64,000 nucleotides of DNA. Source: Lunularia cruciata (Eukaryota > Streptophyta > Marchantiopsida > Lunulariales > Lunulariaceae). Shown piece after piece: positions 30,803 through 41,524 of this stretch (position 1 is its first letter; every line of letters starts with the position of its first letter). The notes below the pieces were generated by a model. That model was given only the letters and a program-made list of their open reading frames with translations, did not search any database and had not been told where the DNA came from. The DNA is taken from positions 48,980,001 to 49,044,000 of the forward strand of contig OX419760.1 in assembly GCA_948567375.1 (NCBI GenBank). The letters run 5' to 3'. Position numbers and translations under genes: made by a program.

Positions 30803-32755
30803 AGAGGCTAGTGGATCCTTGGCGAGTCTTATTCCTTTTGTGGGGTCTTTTTATGACTCTCCTGCTTCCCTTTACTACCAACATGGTTGTTCACAAGAAG
30901 GAGTCACCATTTTGGAGTCAATTGTTAGCACACTTTAGAGAGATCCTTTAGGGGGACCCTTATATGCCATGGCTCACTTTAGAGCTCTCTTATCTACCAC
31001 TTTGGCCATGCCAGGTTGTGTATTTCTCTCCTTGGCGCATGATACATACATTGTGGGCCATGTAGATCAGATTAGGAAGGCCTTTGACCACTTGACTACT
31101 GAGCTACATCTAGTAGGCTTGAGAGTCAAGGTATCAAAGTGCAGGGCATGGTCCCCTTTAAGTATCCCTCCCCACCTTGAGCTTCCAGAGGGGTGTATCA
31201 CATCTATAGATGGACTACGTGTTCTTGGAGTGTCAACATGATCCAAGGATTTTATCACATGTTTCTTAGATGCTGCCCTTGTGGAAGATATTCTCCATGT
31301 AGATGACCTTTTTTAATAGAAGATCCGTAGGTGGCATTTGGTATACTCTCCTCTAGTATTGCTCGTCAATGGACTTACCTCCTCTGTATAATTCCCCCTT
31401 CCTTGGCCTTCCTATCCATCTCAGATCCTTTGATAGGAGGATTATGGGAGTCTTTGGTGATATTATTGGACCAAGGATATTTGAGTGTGTGATAGGGGAT
31501 TTGGCATGCAGACAGACATCTCTACAGATCTCAAGTGGAGGGGTTGGCTTGCTATCTATGGAGGAGATGACACTTATAGCATTTTTGGGTAGTTGGGCTC
31601 TCTTGGCACCCCTACTTTCCTCTTGTTTTTTGGTTGTTGATAGGCCAGTTTTGGAGACTTGTAATAGAGGTGGAGGAAGGATCCTTTTCTCTCCAAATGT
31701 TATTACGGAAGACAAGAGATAATCTATCCTCATTGGCATATGAGGACTTTCCATCTTTTGCGTCACTATTGTTAAATTGGACTAGAGGTTTATAGTCTTC
31801 CTTGATGGAGCGACAATGTCAGCATATGCTACATTCTGTCTTAGTTGACTTGTCCATTCCTCAAGCTACTAGAGCACATATTTGCTCTTGCTCTAGCAAG
31901 GGTGCAGGCTCTTGGATCCTAGCTTGCTCATGCATTGGTGCATTTTGACTCGAACCAACTACTTTCTCTACAATGATGAGATTTTACTTAGGTTTGGTCC
32001 ATCCATCTTCATCTTCATAACTCACTTGTGAGTGTGGTTCTACACTAGATGCAACAACGGTCCATATGACACGATGTCCTTTTGGAGGACAAAGCTACCC
32101 ATGATGCTATTAGGGACATAGTGTTTGCTATGGCACGAGAGTGGATGCTTGGCTTGGAAGGAGCATATGCTTTGCAGACAACATGTGTTAGGGAAGACTT
32201 ATACTTGGTCCAAGATGATCAAGTGATAGTAGCGGATGTTGTGGTTACATGCTCTATGCATGATATAGTTTTGGAGGGAGTGATTACCCATCCCCCTAGA
32301 TGCACGGTGAGTGCAGCAACAACTCGCAAGGTCTCCAAGTATGCAGCAAGTGGCACCTTTAGCCTTGGAGTTATATGAAGCAATGGATGTGGCTTTTGAC
32401 ACATTTATCATGGAATGCATAAGAGCTTATCATGTTAGGCGCCATGTGATATCACTCTCACTCTCACTCTCACTCTCATACTTTGCAATATATTAGTATA
32501 TTTTAGATAAAGTGTGTCCATTTCTCTATAGAGTGCAATGGTTGGTGCAATCCATAGGAGAGCAATCACATTAGGTGATGCTTCTTAGGATGCTCCAATT
32601 GTTCATAGATGGTAAGATTTGCATAGCTTTGCTATCTTAGGTGCTATAAGGAAGATTCCTATTGGGACTTAGCCCCATTTTACCTATTTTATCTTGCCCT
32701 TGTGAGGCTTGATGGGTCTTCCCATCCATCATGTTCTCTAAGCGGTCGCCCTTTT
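30803..32755 (+). pseudogene. D copy 1 RT and C-terminal region
   Basis: Reads GSLASLIPFVGSFY, MAHFRALLSTTLAMPGCVF, AHDTYIVG, LRVKVSKCRAW, and later DDQVIVADVVV and RRHVISLSLS, in line with copy 2 but with many stops and shifts. A (CTCTCA)n tract at about 32455-32480 lies near the C-terminal coding end. Confidence 0.8.
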
Positions 32756-32828
32756 CAACTAAATTACTCCAAGAAAGGCAAGTTCAAGGCAAATACCAAT
32801 GCTCATCTTAGATCATTCTTTGCACCCA

Positions 32829-32844
32829 ACTAGATTTATGAAAG
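32829..32844. repeat. Target-site duplication of D copy 2, left
   Basis: ACTAGATTTATGAAAG, repeated exactly at 36732-36747. Confidence 0.93.
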
Positions 32845-35800
32845 GATTGTTTCTTTCATTGAGATTGCAGAATTCAAGCAAAGTTCTGAGCAGATGCCAT
32901 TTGGTAGCAAACAAATCTACAATAGTGGAACAAGAAAAGTAGAGAGGAGCGAGCCAGCTGAAGTCAAGATGCGATGCTCGACGTGAGGGTAGAATAGTAC
33001 GAGAATGGGAACTTCAAGCTTGGGAGAGACGTGTACATGGTGGAGACTAGAGTGTGGAGATGGGAGAGGAGAGGGAGAGACATGAGATGATATCTATATT
33101 TTCTGAGGGTTCTCTAGCACGTAGTACTTGAGTGAATAGTCTATTCTCTTTATTTTTCAATTTTGGTTCTATTTTCACTTAGATTGAAGACTATGGAGAA
33201 TGGAATAGAAAGTTATGAGGATTTTTTGTTTTTTTTTTATGGTTTAGAGTGATCATTATACATTGAGAGTGATGGGTGGGGAATTTTCATTTCCAATTTT
33301 TTGGTTTTCATGATTAAGTTCCATGGGAATTTAGTTTGAAAACTTTGGAGATGGAAATTGAAAGTTATGAGAGTTATAGATTTTAGGGTTTGGAGAGATT
33401 GTTTGTAAGTTGGGATATGAGGGGTTGTGGGTTTGCAGATATAGAGAGGAGCAGCATGTGTTACTATCATTATTCTTGTGCTAGCTATGGCTACACTTTC
33501 CCATGTTGGGTCACATAGAGCGGGTCGGGATACACCATGCCTGGTGTGTCACGTATGCTTTGCCTCGCAAGAGGTAAAGACTCATGTGGGAAGGATGCAC
33601 AAGGACTATGATTGGACCACTTGGGATGCCCATGTGAGACAAGCAACCACATTGATAGCAACAACACTCGGGATTACACATGATTCTTCTATCCCTTTGT
33701 TTATCGTTCCAAGGATACCGATTGAGTCGTGGGAGTGGTTAGCTTCTCAGGCGGGTTGCATTTTGGGGTTATTTGAGACTGGTTTTCCATGTCCACGTTT
33801 AGTCCATAGGCTACCCCGCACACTCCATGATGAGGCTAGACAGGCCTTTTGCCTACCACTTGATCGTTTGGCATGTGATCTCTTGGACGAGTTAGCATGG
33901 TTCATATTTCTCTTACTCCCTCGATGGTGTCTTCCTTATGCTAGAGGGAGACGTGCATGCATAGAGAGGTGGCTGTTAGATTTCATCAATTTTGAGCGGG
34001 GGATTGGGCAGCCCTTTAGGAGGAGTCTGTTAGGGCTACACGATTTAGGAGACAAGCATCACCACAGGATACCATAGAGTCTACTCGATTACAACAATGA
34101 AGGACATTGAGTCAAGCGGGAGAGTTTAGTAGAGCATCACGAGCGCTACACCCTTTGTCTATAGTGAGTCCTACTGATGAGACTATCTCTTCCCTATGCT
34201 CACTACATCCTATAGCAGTAGAAGGACTACCACTAGAGGTCTTAGATTATCAGCTTGAGCAACCTTTATGTGTTGATAGGTCACTATTTGCACAAGCATT
34301 GTGCACTGCCCCTTGCCTTTCCTCAAGAGGCTTGTTAGGGATGGTTATTGAGCACCTTAGAGATTGCTTTCGGGCAGATGATCCTTCTAGTGGTTTTACC
34401 GAGTTGTTTTAGGTGGTTGCAATAGTAGCGAGAGGATACATTCCTATGTATGTTAGTCGAGTGTTAGGTGCTAGTCGACTTCTTGCAATGGAAAAGGACA
34501 TGTGAGGCATTAGACCGATTGCTATTAGAGAGATCTTTTTGCATTTGGTCAGTTGTACCATTGTCCTTCAGCATCATTCTCACTTTTGACAGCACCTTAG
34601 TCCACATCAATTTGGAGTAGCTACACTTGGTGGATGTGAGGCTATATCTCTAAGCATTAGAGCACTCCTAGATATCCATCCGGAGTAGGTCTTCCTACAA
34701 GTGGATGTTGAGAACGCTTTTAATAGCATCTCACAAGCATCCATCTTTAGGGAGCTTAGGGAGGCTGGTGGATCCTTGGCGAGTCTCATTCCTTTTGTGC
34801 GGTCTTTTTACGGCTCTCTTGCTTCCTTTAACTACCAGCATGGTGGTTCACAAGAGGGAGTCACCGTCTTGGAGTCAACTGTTAGTACGCGTCAAGGGGA
34901 TCCTTTGGGGGAGGGCTTATTTGCCATGGCTCACTTTAGAGCTCTCCTATCTACTACTTTGGTTATGCCAGGTTGTGTATTTCCCTCCTTGGTAGATGAT
35001 ACACACATCATAGGCCTTGTAGATCAGATTAGGTAGGCTTTTGACTACTTGACTACCAAGCTACATCTAGTAGGCTTGAGAGTCAAGGTGTCAAAGTGTA
35101 GGGCATGGTCCTCTTTAGGTATCCATCCCTACTTTGAGCTTCCAGAGGGGGGTATCACATCCACAGATGGACTTTGTATTCTTGGAGTGCCAATAAGATC
35201 GGAGGATTTTGTCACACGCTTCTTAGATGCTGCCCTTGCAGAGGATGTTCTCCATGTGGATGACCTTCCATTACTAGGAGATCCACAGGTGGTATTTGGT
35301 ATACTCTCTTCAAGTATTGCTCGTTGACCATCCTACCTCATCCATATAGTTCCTCCCTCACCGTCCTTCCTATCACGTATGGGAGCATTTGATAGGAGGA
35401 TTATGAGAGTAATATTATTGGACCAGAAACTTTTGAGTGTGTGACAGAGGATTTGGCATGTAGATATTCTGCTCTGCCAATCTCGTGTGGTGGGGTTGGC
35501 TTGCTTTCTATGGAGGAGACGGCACGTATAGCATTTTTAGGTAGTTGGGCTCTCTTGGCACCCCTACTTTCCTCCTATTTTGTGGTTGTTGATAGGTTGG
35601 TTTTGGAGACTTATGTGATAGAGGTGGAGGGAGGATCCTATTCTCTCTAGGTGTTATTGCTGCAGACGAGAGATAGTCTATCCCCTCAAGCACGAGAGGA
35701 TTTTCCACCTCTTGCTTCACTATCGTCAGATTGGACTAGAGGTTTATAGTCTTCCTTGATGGAGCAATAGTGTGAGCATACGCTACATTCTCCCTTAGTC

Positions 35801-36731
35801 GACTTATCCATTCCTCAAGCTACTAGAGCACGTCTTTGCTCTTGCTCCAGCAAGGGTGCATGCTCTTGGGTCCTAGCTCTATCGTGCATTAGGGCATTCT
35901 GACTCGCACAAGCTACTTTCTCTACAACAATGAGGTTTTGCCTAGGTTTGGCCAACCCATCTGCATCTTCATTACTCACTTGTGAGTGTGGTTCTACACT
36001 AGATGCAACAGTGGTCCACATGACACGGTGTTCTTTTGGAGGACAGAGGATAGCTACCCATGATGCCATTAGGGACATAGTGTTTGCTATGGCACGAGAG
36101 AGTGGATACTTGGCTTGGAGGGAGCATTTGTATGCTTTGTAGACAACATGTGTCACGACAGACTTATACTTGGTCCGAGATGATCAGGTAATAGTAGCGG
36201 ATGTCTTGGTTATAGACCCTACACGGGATATAGTTTTGGAGGGAGTGATTACCCATCCCCCTGGATGGATGGCGAGTGCAGCATCAGGTCGCAAGGTCTC
36301 CAAGTATAGGGGCATGCAGCGAGGTTACCTCTTTCTTCCTCTAGCCTTGGAATTATATGGAGCGATGGACACGACATTTGACACATTTGTCAGGGAATGC
36401 GCAAGAGCTTATCATGTTAGGCGTCGAGGGATACTACTCTCACTCTCATCCTTTGTAGCATATTTCAGACAGTGTGTGTCCATTGCTCTATAGAGTGCAG
36501 TGGCTCGTGCAATCCATAGGAGAGCAATCACATTAGGTGATGTTTCTTCGGATGATCTAGTTATGTGTAGATCGCCCGACTTGCATAGCTCAAATATCTT
36601 AGGTGCAGAAAGGCAGATTTCTCATATAGACTCTATTGTGGCTTACCCCCATGTTACCTTTTTGTCTCTCCCTTGTACAGCTTGATGGGGTCTTCCCTTC
36701 CTTCGTTTTTCTTACGCGGTCGCCTTTTTCT
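32845..36731 (+). mobile_element. Family D non-LTR retrotransposon, copy 2, full length (3.89 kb)
   Basis: Bounded by a perfect 16-bp target-site duplication. It has a 5' UTR of about 640 bp, a coding region from 33487 to 36685, and a short 3' UTR ending ACGCGGTCGCCTTTTTCT. No LTRs and no poly(A) tail, only a pyrimidine-rich end. It is the reference copy for the family in this window. Confidence 0.93.
33487..36685 (+). pseudogene. D copy 2 polyprotein: zinc finger, RT, CCHC and probable restriction-like endonuclease
   Basis: Starts at ATG 33487. The N-terminus has a C2H2 finger (CLVCHVCFASQEVKTHVGRMH). RT covers about 34520-35240: LQVDVENAFNSIS (motif A), VSTRQGDPLGEGLFA (template grip), active site VDDTHIIG (about 34996), LRVKVSKCRAW. 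The C-terminal region (35930-36685) has CECGSTL followed by H and C (CCHC-like), HDAIRDIVFAMARESG, DQVIVADVLVID, then SKYRG and LPLALELYGAMD. The order RT, CCHC, and D-x(n)-K-like residues resembles R2-type elements with a PD-(D/E)XK endonuclease. The endonuclease call is inference. Stops (for example 34075-34077, 36491-36493) and frameshifts near 34100 and 35410 inactivate it. Confidence 0.82.
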
Positions 36732-36747
36732 ACTAGATTTATGAAAG
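36732..36747. repeat. Target-site duplication of D copy 2, right
   Basis: Exact match to 32829-32844. Fixes the 3' end of family D just after a short T-run. Confidence 0.93.
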
Positions 36748-37853
36748 AAGAAAGGTGAGATAGGGTGTTGCGGGTAAATCCGTTATTACTCTACTGTAAT
36801 AAGCTGATTTACATGATGTAAGAACGAACTGGCCACTGTAGTTTATGATAGTAAACTGATCACAGTACTGTAAGAGTCACCGTCAAGCTCGGCAATTGCG
36901 TCTATCGGTACCGTTAAGTGACGGTACCCATAAACCCAATTGCAGAGCCCTCTAAAGTACAGTAGTTAAGTAAAACTTTAGTAGGTAATGTGGAGGTACC
37001 GAGAAATGAGGAGACGCCCACATGGACACACGCAGTGCAATTGACATGAGATTACCACGTAAGAATGCAACAGCGTAAGGACAGATTCGATCAGAACCAG
37101 GTTACTGCCTGAAACTAATCGACTTCAAATTGAGACCGAGTTTTGGACAAATCTCTGGTCACTGAAGCTGTTTTGGGTCGAATTTCCGGTTTGAAGCACT
37201 CGCATATAGAGGAAGGAAGAGATGATTGCTTTGTACATTTGCTCCGATGTCGATGTGGTTTCATAAATATGTGTTTCTGACCGAGGTTCTAGTCTGCAGG
37301 ATGGCGGCTCAGCTTGCGGCAATTTGATGGGTATTAAGTGAACTTTTCGGCAGATTTTTAAGGATTTGTGTTTGAGCGATGGTGACATAAGTTCACCAGA
37401 TTTAAGTCTTTATGCTGCGTTTTGCTTTGAACAAGGGGCCATGCTCGAGGAATGTGCTTTAGTTGATCGAGTATACTTGTTTCCCAGTTAAATCAGTGCT
37501 GCTGAAATCAATTTGATGGATAATTCCGGTGGCAAACGGTGTTTGTATAGTTGTTGAAGACATGGTGGAAGGATTTTGTAGAGAATTTTCTCTTGTGAAT
37601 TTGGCGATGAATACGGCGGTGTACAACAGATGCATAGTCTCAAGTTTCTTTCTTCGACACGATCCGCAAACTCTTTCTCTTTTCACAACAGCTGGAAGTC
37701 CGAGGCATCTGCTGTTGTCAAAGGCTTAAAGAAAGTTGTACGGAAATGGTTTTGATCTGTGAATCTAGAGAAGTTTTACGGATCGAGATGAAGAAAGCAA
37801 TATGTGGAAGGACTGCTTCTGCTGGGTAATGTGGAATTCATCTCCTACTCTCA
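36748..37853. other. Unique upstream region of the 37854 gene
   Basis: No transposon similarity noticed. Several short dyads occur (for example GGTACCGT/ACGGTACC at about 36906-36930). Probably promoter and 5' UTR of the following gene, but no clear TATA box. Confidence 0.4.
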
Positions 37854-40227
37854 ATGCCTCGGAACCCTCGGGTTGCTCTGCAACAGTTGAGAGCTAAATT
37901 TGTTGATGTGTATGGCAAAGCTTCAACGAGACTGACAAAAGAATTGAGTCCCGTCAAGGTACGTTCATGACATTTGTATCTGTATACCTTCTAGAAATGA
38001 CAGCTTCTATTGTTTGGAAAGTTCTAGTTCTTGAGATTCTCTGTTTATCTCATCCTTTCAAAAACTGGACGAGCTTGTGGAATCATTCACAAATCAATAA
38101 CCCGTTTCACTTCAATGTTGTGAGCTTTGGTCATACTGTTTACCGGTATAGCAAGTCCATATGCCTTCACTGTGAATCCAGAATGGTCGGATCAAAGTGC
38201 TTTACTTAGAGTAGAGGAGTGGATGGGTATGCGCAGGAGGTATTAGAGAAGTACAACATGGTGATCACAGTTACAGCATCCCTGGCATCAGCTGGGGCAG
38301 CATGGGCAGGTAAGTTTATGTAGTATGAATATTGGCTGGAAGTTGTACTTTTATTGCGTCAGGTTTTCAAGCCCAGTTCTGTACAGAGGGTTCTGTAACA
38401 GTCTCGTTTATTGGACACCTGCTACATTGATTCTAGTCCAAGTGTGAACATTACTGTTTACCGCAGGTTTCAGCTTCTTTTTACATTTGTGCACCTTGTT
38501 GGAGTCTGGCATGGAGGCTCCCTTTCTTTCCTAGTATTTTCAACCTTGTATAATTGTGTTAAGCCTCCTTCTGATTTTTCCCGTTTACAGACACTCACCT
38601 AGTTAATGACAGGGGTATCTGCACTAGTGCGCAAACCTTTGAAAGTACTCAAGGGAATTAGAATATTCAAATGTCGAAACATATCAAATATCTGTGCGTT
38701 TTTACTCCTGTGCTTAGTTGTAACATCTTGAGTTGTACACTTCGGGGCAATATGAGTGACATACATCATGTTATTTTGCAGGATATACAGCCCGGCAATG
38801 GCACCAAAGACAAATTGAGGACCGGTTGGATTCAATGGAGCATGCTGTAAGAACTTTCATCTAATTTTGCCAAGCCTTAGTAGTAAAAATTGAAATTTTA
38901 ATCAGGTGACATTTCTCCCGACTCCTGTTATTTTCACAGAGCATACCTTTGTGTACTCTGCGTGTTATCTCATCCGTCAGTAGTTCTTGAAGTCTTTCTT
39001 GTCGATAACTCCAGCAGAAACGCGTTTGTGAACGCTTGATATATCCCTTTCTGGGTTTAATATATTGTTGAGGAAGATACTGCAAGGCTACTTACTCAGT
39101 AGACCATGCTGCCACACGATACCTCGACCTCATTTTTTTATCTCATGGTTCATGCTAACGCGAAGTGAGACTCTATTCAGCTTTCAGTGGCAGCTGCCTA
39201 TCACGAAAAGAAACTCTGCGTGAGAAAAAAGGTTTCAAAATTGGAGTCACTATTTCTTGTCCATTCTTTGATTAATTTTCTCTGCTTGTCCTTTGTCAGC
39301 GATTTACCTTGTAAGCAACAGTAATGTTCACTGGACTTTTTCCTCTTGCCTTTGGAGTATTTGTGGCATGGTAACAAGAAACTTCTGTTTCTTGTTACCA
39401 TACCGCTCGTAGTTGGTATTTATATCGATTCTTCCTAAAATATCTTTTTGCTTGTGCACTTCTTACTTCCAGGTCGTTATCGGAAGGACACACCGTCTTT
39501 GTTGCTTTCTACCTTAGCGTGTTTGCTTCAATCTAAGTTAGTATGTAGAGATCACTGAGTTCACCTGAAAAGTTCAACGGTAGGGGACACCAGTTCCTAC
39601 GGTCGCTATCAGTGAAGCATAGTACTCTTGGGTTATAAGAGCATTTCTAAAAGAACTTGTGAACAATGCAGAAGAGAACGTTAGGAGAAGGAATCACATT
39701 CTCAGTTAATTTGAAGTAGCTTCGTAATCTACTGAATGAAACATGGGTAGTTCTCTCCATCGGGCGAGAACCCTATTAAAATGTTTTTTGGCCTGAGCAT
39801 GCTTCTCTCATCTGAGGTTACAGATGGCAACAGTTCACGTTATGGACGATGGAACTTCTGTAAGGATAATCACTCACAACACGGGAATAACTCCCACTAC
39901 TTGCGCGGCCGCTGCTGGAACTTCTTTGCTGGTAGGGTGCGTGCTCCTCTCATCTATAAACCCGTGTGTAATGTTCTTGAATCTTGGTTTTGTCCTTCCA
40001 CATTTAGGGAAAATTACTATATTGTGATTCTTGAGTCTTTGGGAATCTCCTTCGGGAAACGCCAAAGATACATTCAGAGCCTGGTTCTGGATGGTGCTTT
40101 CCCCTTGTTTCCCCAATTACCGAGTAGTTTCCGCTTATGGAAATAGTAGGGCTGGGGCTTGGACACGGGTTGGCGGTTCCCTGCACAGATCAGAAGCTTG
40201 GCCTTTAGAGACGATCCATTATGCTAG
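37854..40227 (+). CDS. Five-exon candidate gene for a small two-helix membrane protein (151 aa)
   Basis: Proposed exons are 37854-37958, 38210-38309, 38782-38846, 39824-39931 and 40150-40227. All introns are GT-AG (251, 472, 977 and 218 bp) with good donors (AAG|GTACGT, CAG|GTAAGT, GCT|GTAAGA, CTG|GTAGGG). Phases are 0, 1, 0, 0 and the frame stays open to TAG at 40225-40227. The protein begins MPRNPRVALQQLRAKFVDVY, has a hydrophobic segment NMVITVTASLASAGAAW at about 51-68, a basic stretch RQWHQRQIEDRLD, and a second hydrophobic segment TTCAAAAGTSLLGWG at about 115-129, ending FRDDPLC. I do not recognise the family. An organelle or ER membrane location would be a guess. If exon 3 is not spliced at 38847 the frame stops at 38862-38864, giving 95 aa. 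This is the best host-gene candidate in the window. Confidence 0.55.
39368..39401. repeat. Perfect 15-bp hairpin
   Basis: ATGGTAACAAGAAAC (39368-39382) and its exact reverse complement (39387-39401) with a 4-nt loop. Lies in intron 3 of the candidate gene. Confidence 0.85.
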
Positions 40228-41524
40228 TTGATGTGACCTACTTGGTGTACCGATCGCTGATTGGTCACTTAATCCTTTACCTTTATTTTGAGAGGCATCC
40301 AAAAGGGTTAAAAGATTCTGGACTGAAAAAGTACTGGCCGTTATCTGAACGTGTAAGGAAGCCGAAGACTTTCAGCTTTCTCCGTGCCTTGTGGTAAAAT
40401 TATTGACTTCCATCTGTTTCTCACTGAAGGCCTTCTATCTACGGTTTTGCTTTTCTCATTATGCACTGAAACGCTCTCAGTTCGATGCGAAACGTGACAA
40501 GAAACACTATTTTAACTTCGCTGGAATAGTTCTCATCAAGTTCTGCTAAAATGCTGAAATCTTCTTTTTCATTTCCATAAAACTTTAAAGACGATATTGC
40601 TTGAAGATGGTAGGATTTGATGGCGAACTTGTCAGTTCTCCAAATTCTGCTAAATCAAGTCCCTGGTGCTGATATTATGCTCTTCATCTGGGACATCGTT
40701 CTATGGTCACGGGAGAGTATGTTACGACACCTGGATGCCCACCTATAATAACTCTCTAAAAGAGCGTTCCATCTTGAAATCAGCCACTGACTATCCAGTG
40801 AAAGTACTTGCAGAAAGGTTGTGCACGAAAGGTTAGAATTGAGACTAGTTTCACAGGCTTGATACGATATCACGCTATATGAAGTATTGAGATTGGGTTC
40901 ACCCAATTCATATGTATAGATTTATAGGACCTACCTACAGGACTTAAGGTAGCACAAGAAGAGATGATTTTTCACAACCTGTTCTGCCTATCCACGTTGT
41001 ATGTACGGTTTAAGTTTTTATGACTCCCTCCCCATTCGCCCACTAACAGTCGTTGAGTCTGTCTGTTGGTTCGTTGCTGTATAAGCAATGGCTCTTGCTC
41101 TCACTAACGTCATTCACAAAAATGCTTCCTCTGCTACCTGCATCACCACTCTCTGCCTGCAATCTTCTTTCTGCTTCTATCGTTTTTTATTCTACGCAAA
41201 TGCTTTATTTACTAGTTATTGTTTCCTTTTCTGCTTTTCAATTATATTCTCCACCCTACAGGTATATATAAAAGGTATGTTTCCCACTTCCGACCCTACG
41301 GATGATACTCACTCCCAGTTATAATGTCAGTTACTCACTCTCACCCTTCCACCTTGCTGCCCGACTGCTGGCTTTTCCTCTGCTGCCGTTCTGGTGTTCT
41401 ACACACAAGATATTGAATGTCTTTTCTGCTTTTCTTCTCAACGGAATGCTACAGCTAATATTGGGTGTAGACCCCCTCATCTTTCGGTTGTTTGTCTTAG
41501 CAACACTTTCAGGAAGAACCGACT
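40228..41524. other. Unique region, no supported gene
   Basis: Short frames only. An ATG at 41088 opens about 78 codons rich in Phe, Cys and Tyr with no domain. Nothing convincing. Confidence 0.4.

Larger units (their letters stand above)
28023..32755 (+). mobile_element. Family D non-LTR retrotransposon, copy 1 (5' truncated, interrupted)
   Basis: Homologous to D copy 2 from its position 33646 onward. It contains the pre-RT region (28493-28894), an internal tandem duplication (about 28963-29316), nested family A LTRs (29317-30802), RT (30803-31300), the C-terminal region (31980-32480) and the 3' end with AGCGGTCGCCC at 32741-32751. The RT active-site Asp pair reads AHDTYIVG, so the first Asp is lost. 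Stops are frequent. Confidence 0.85.
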
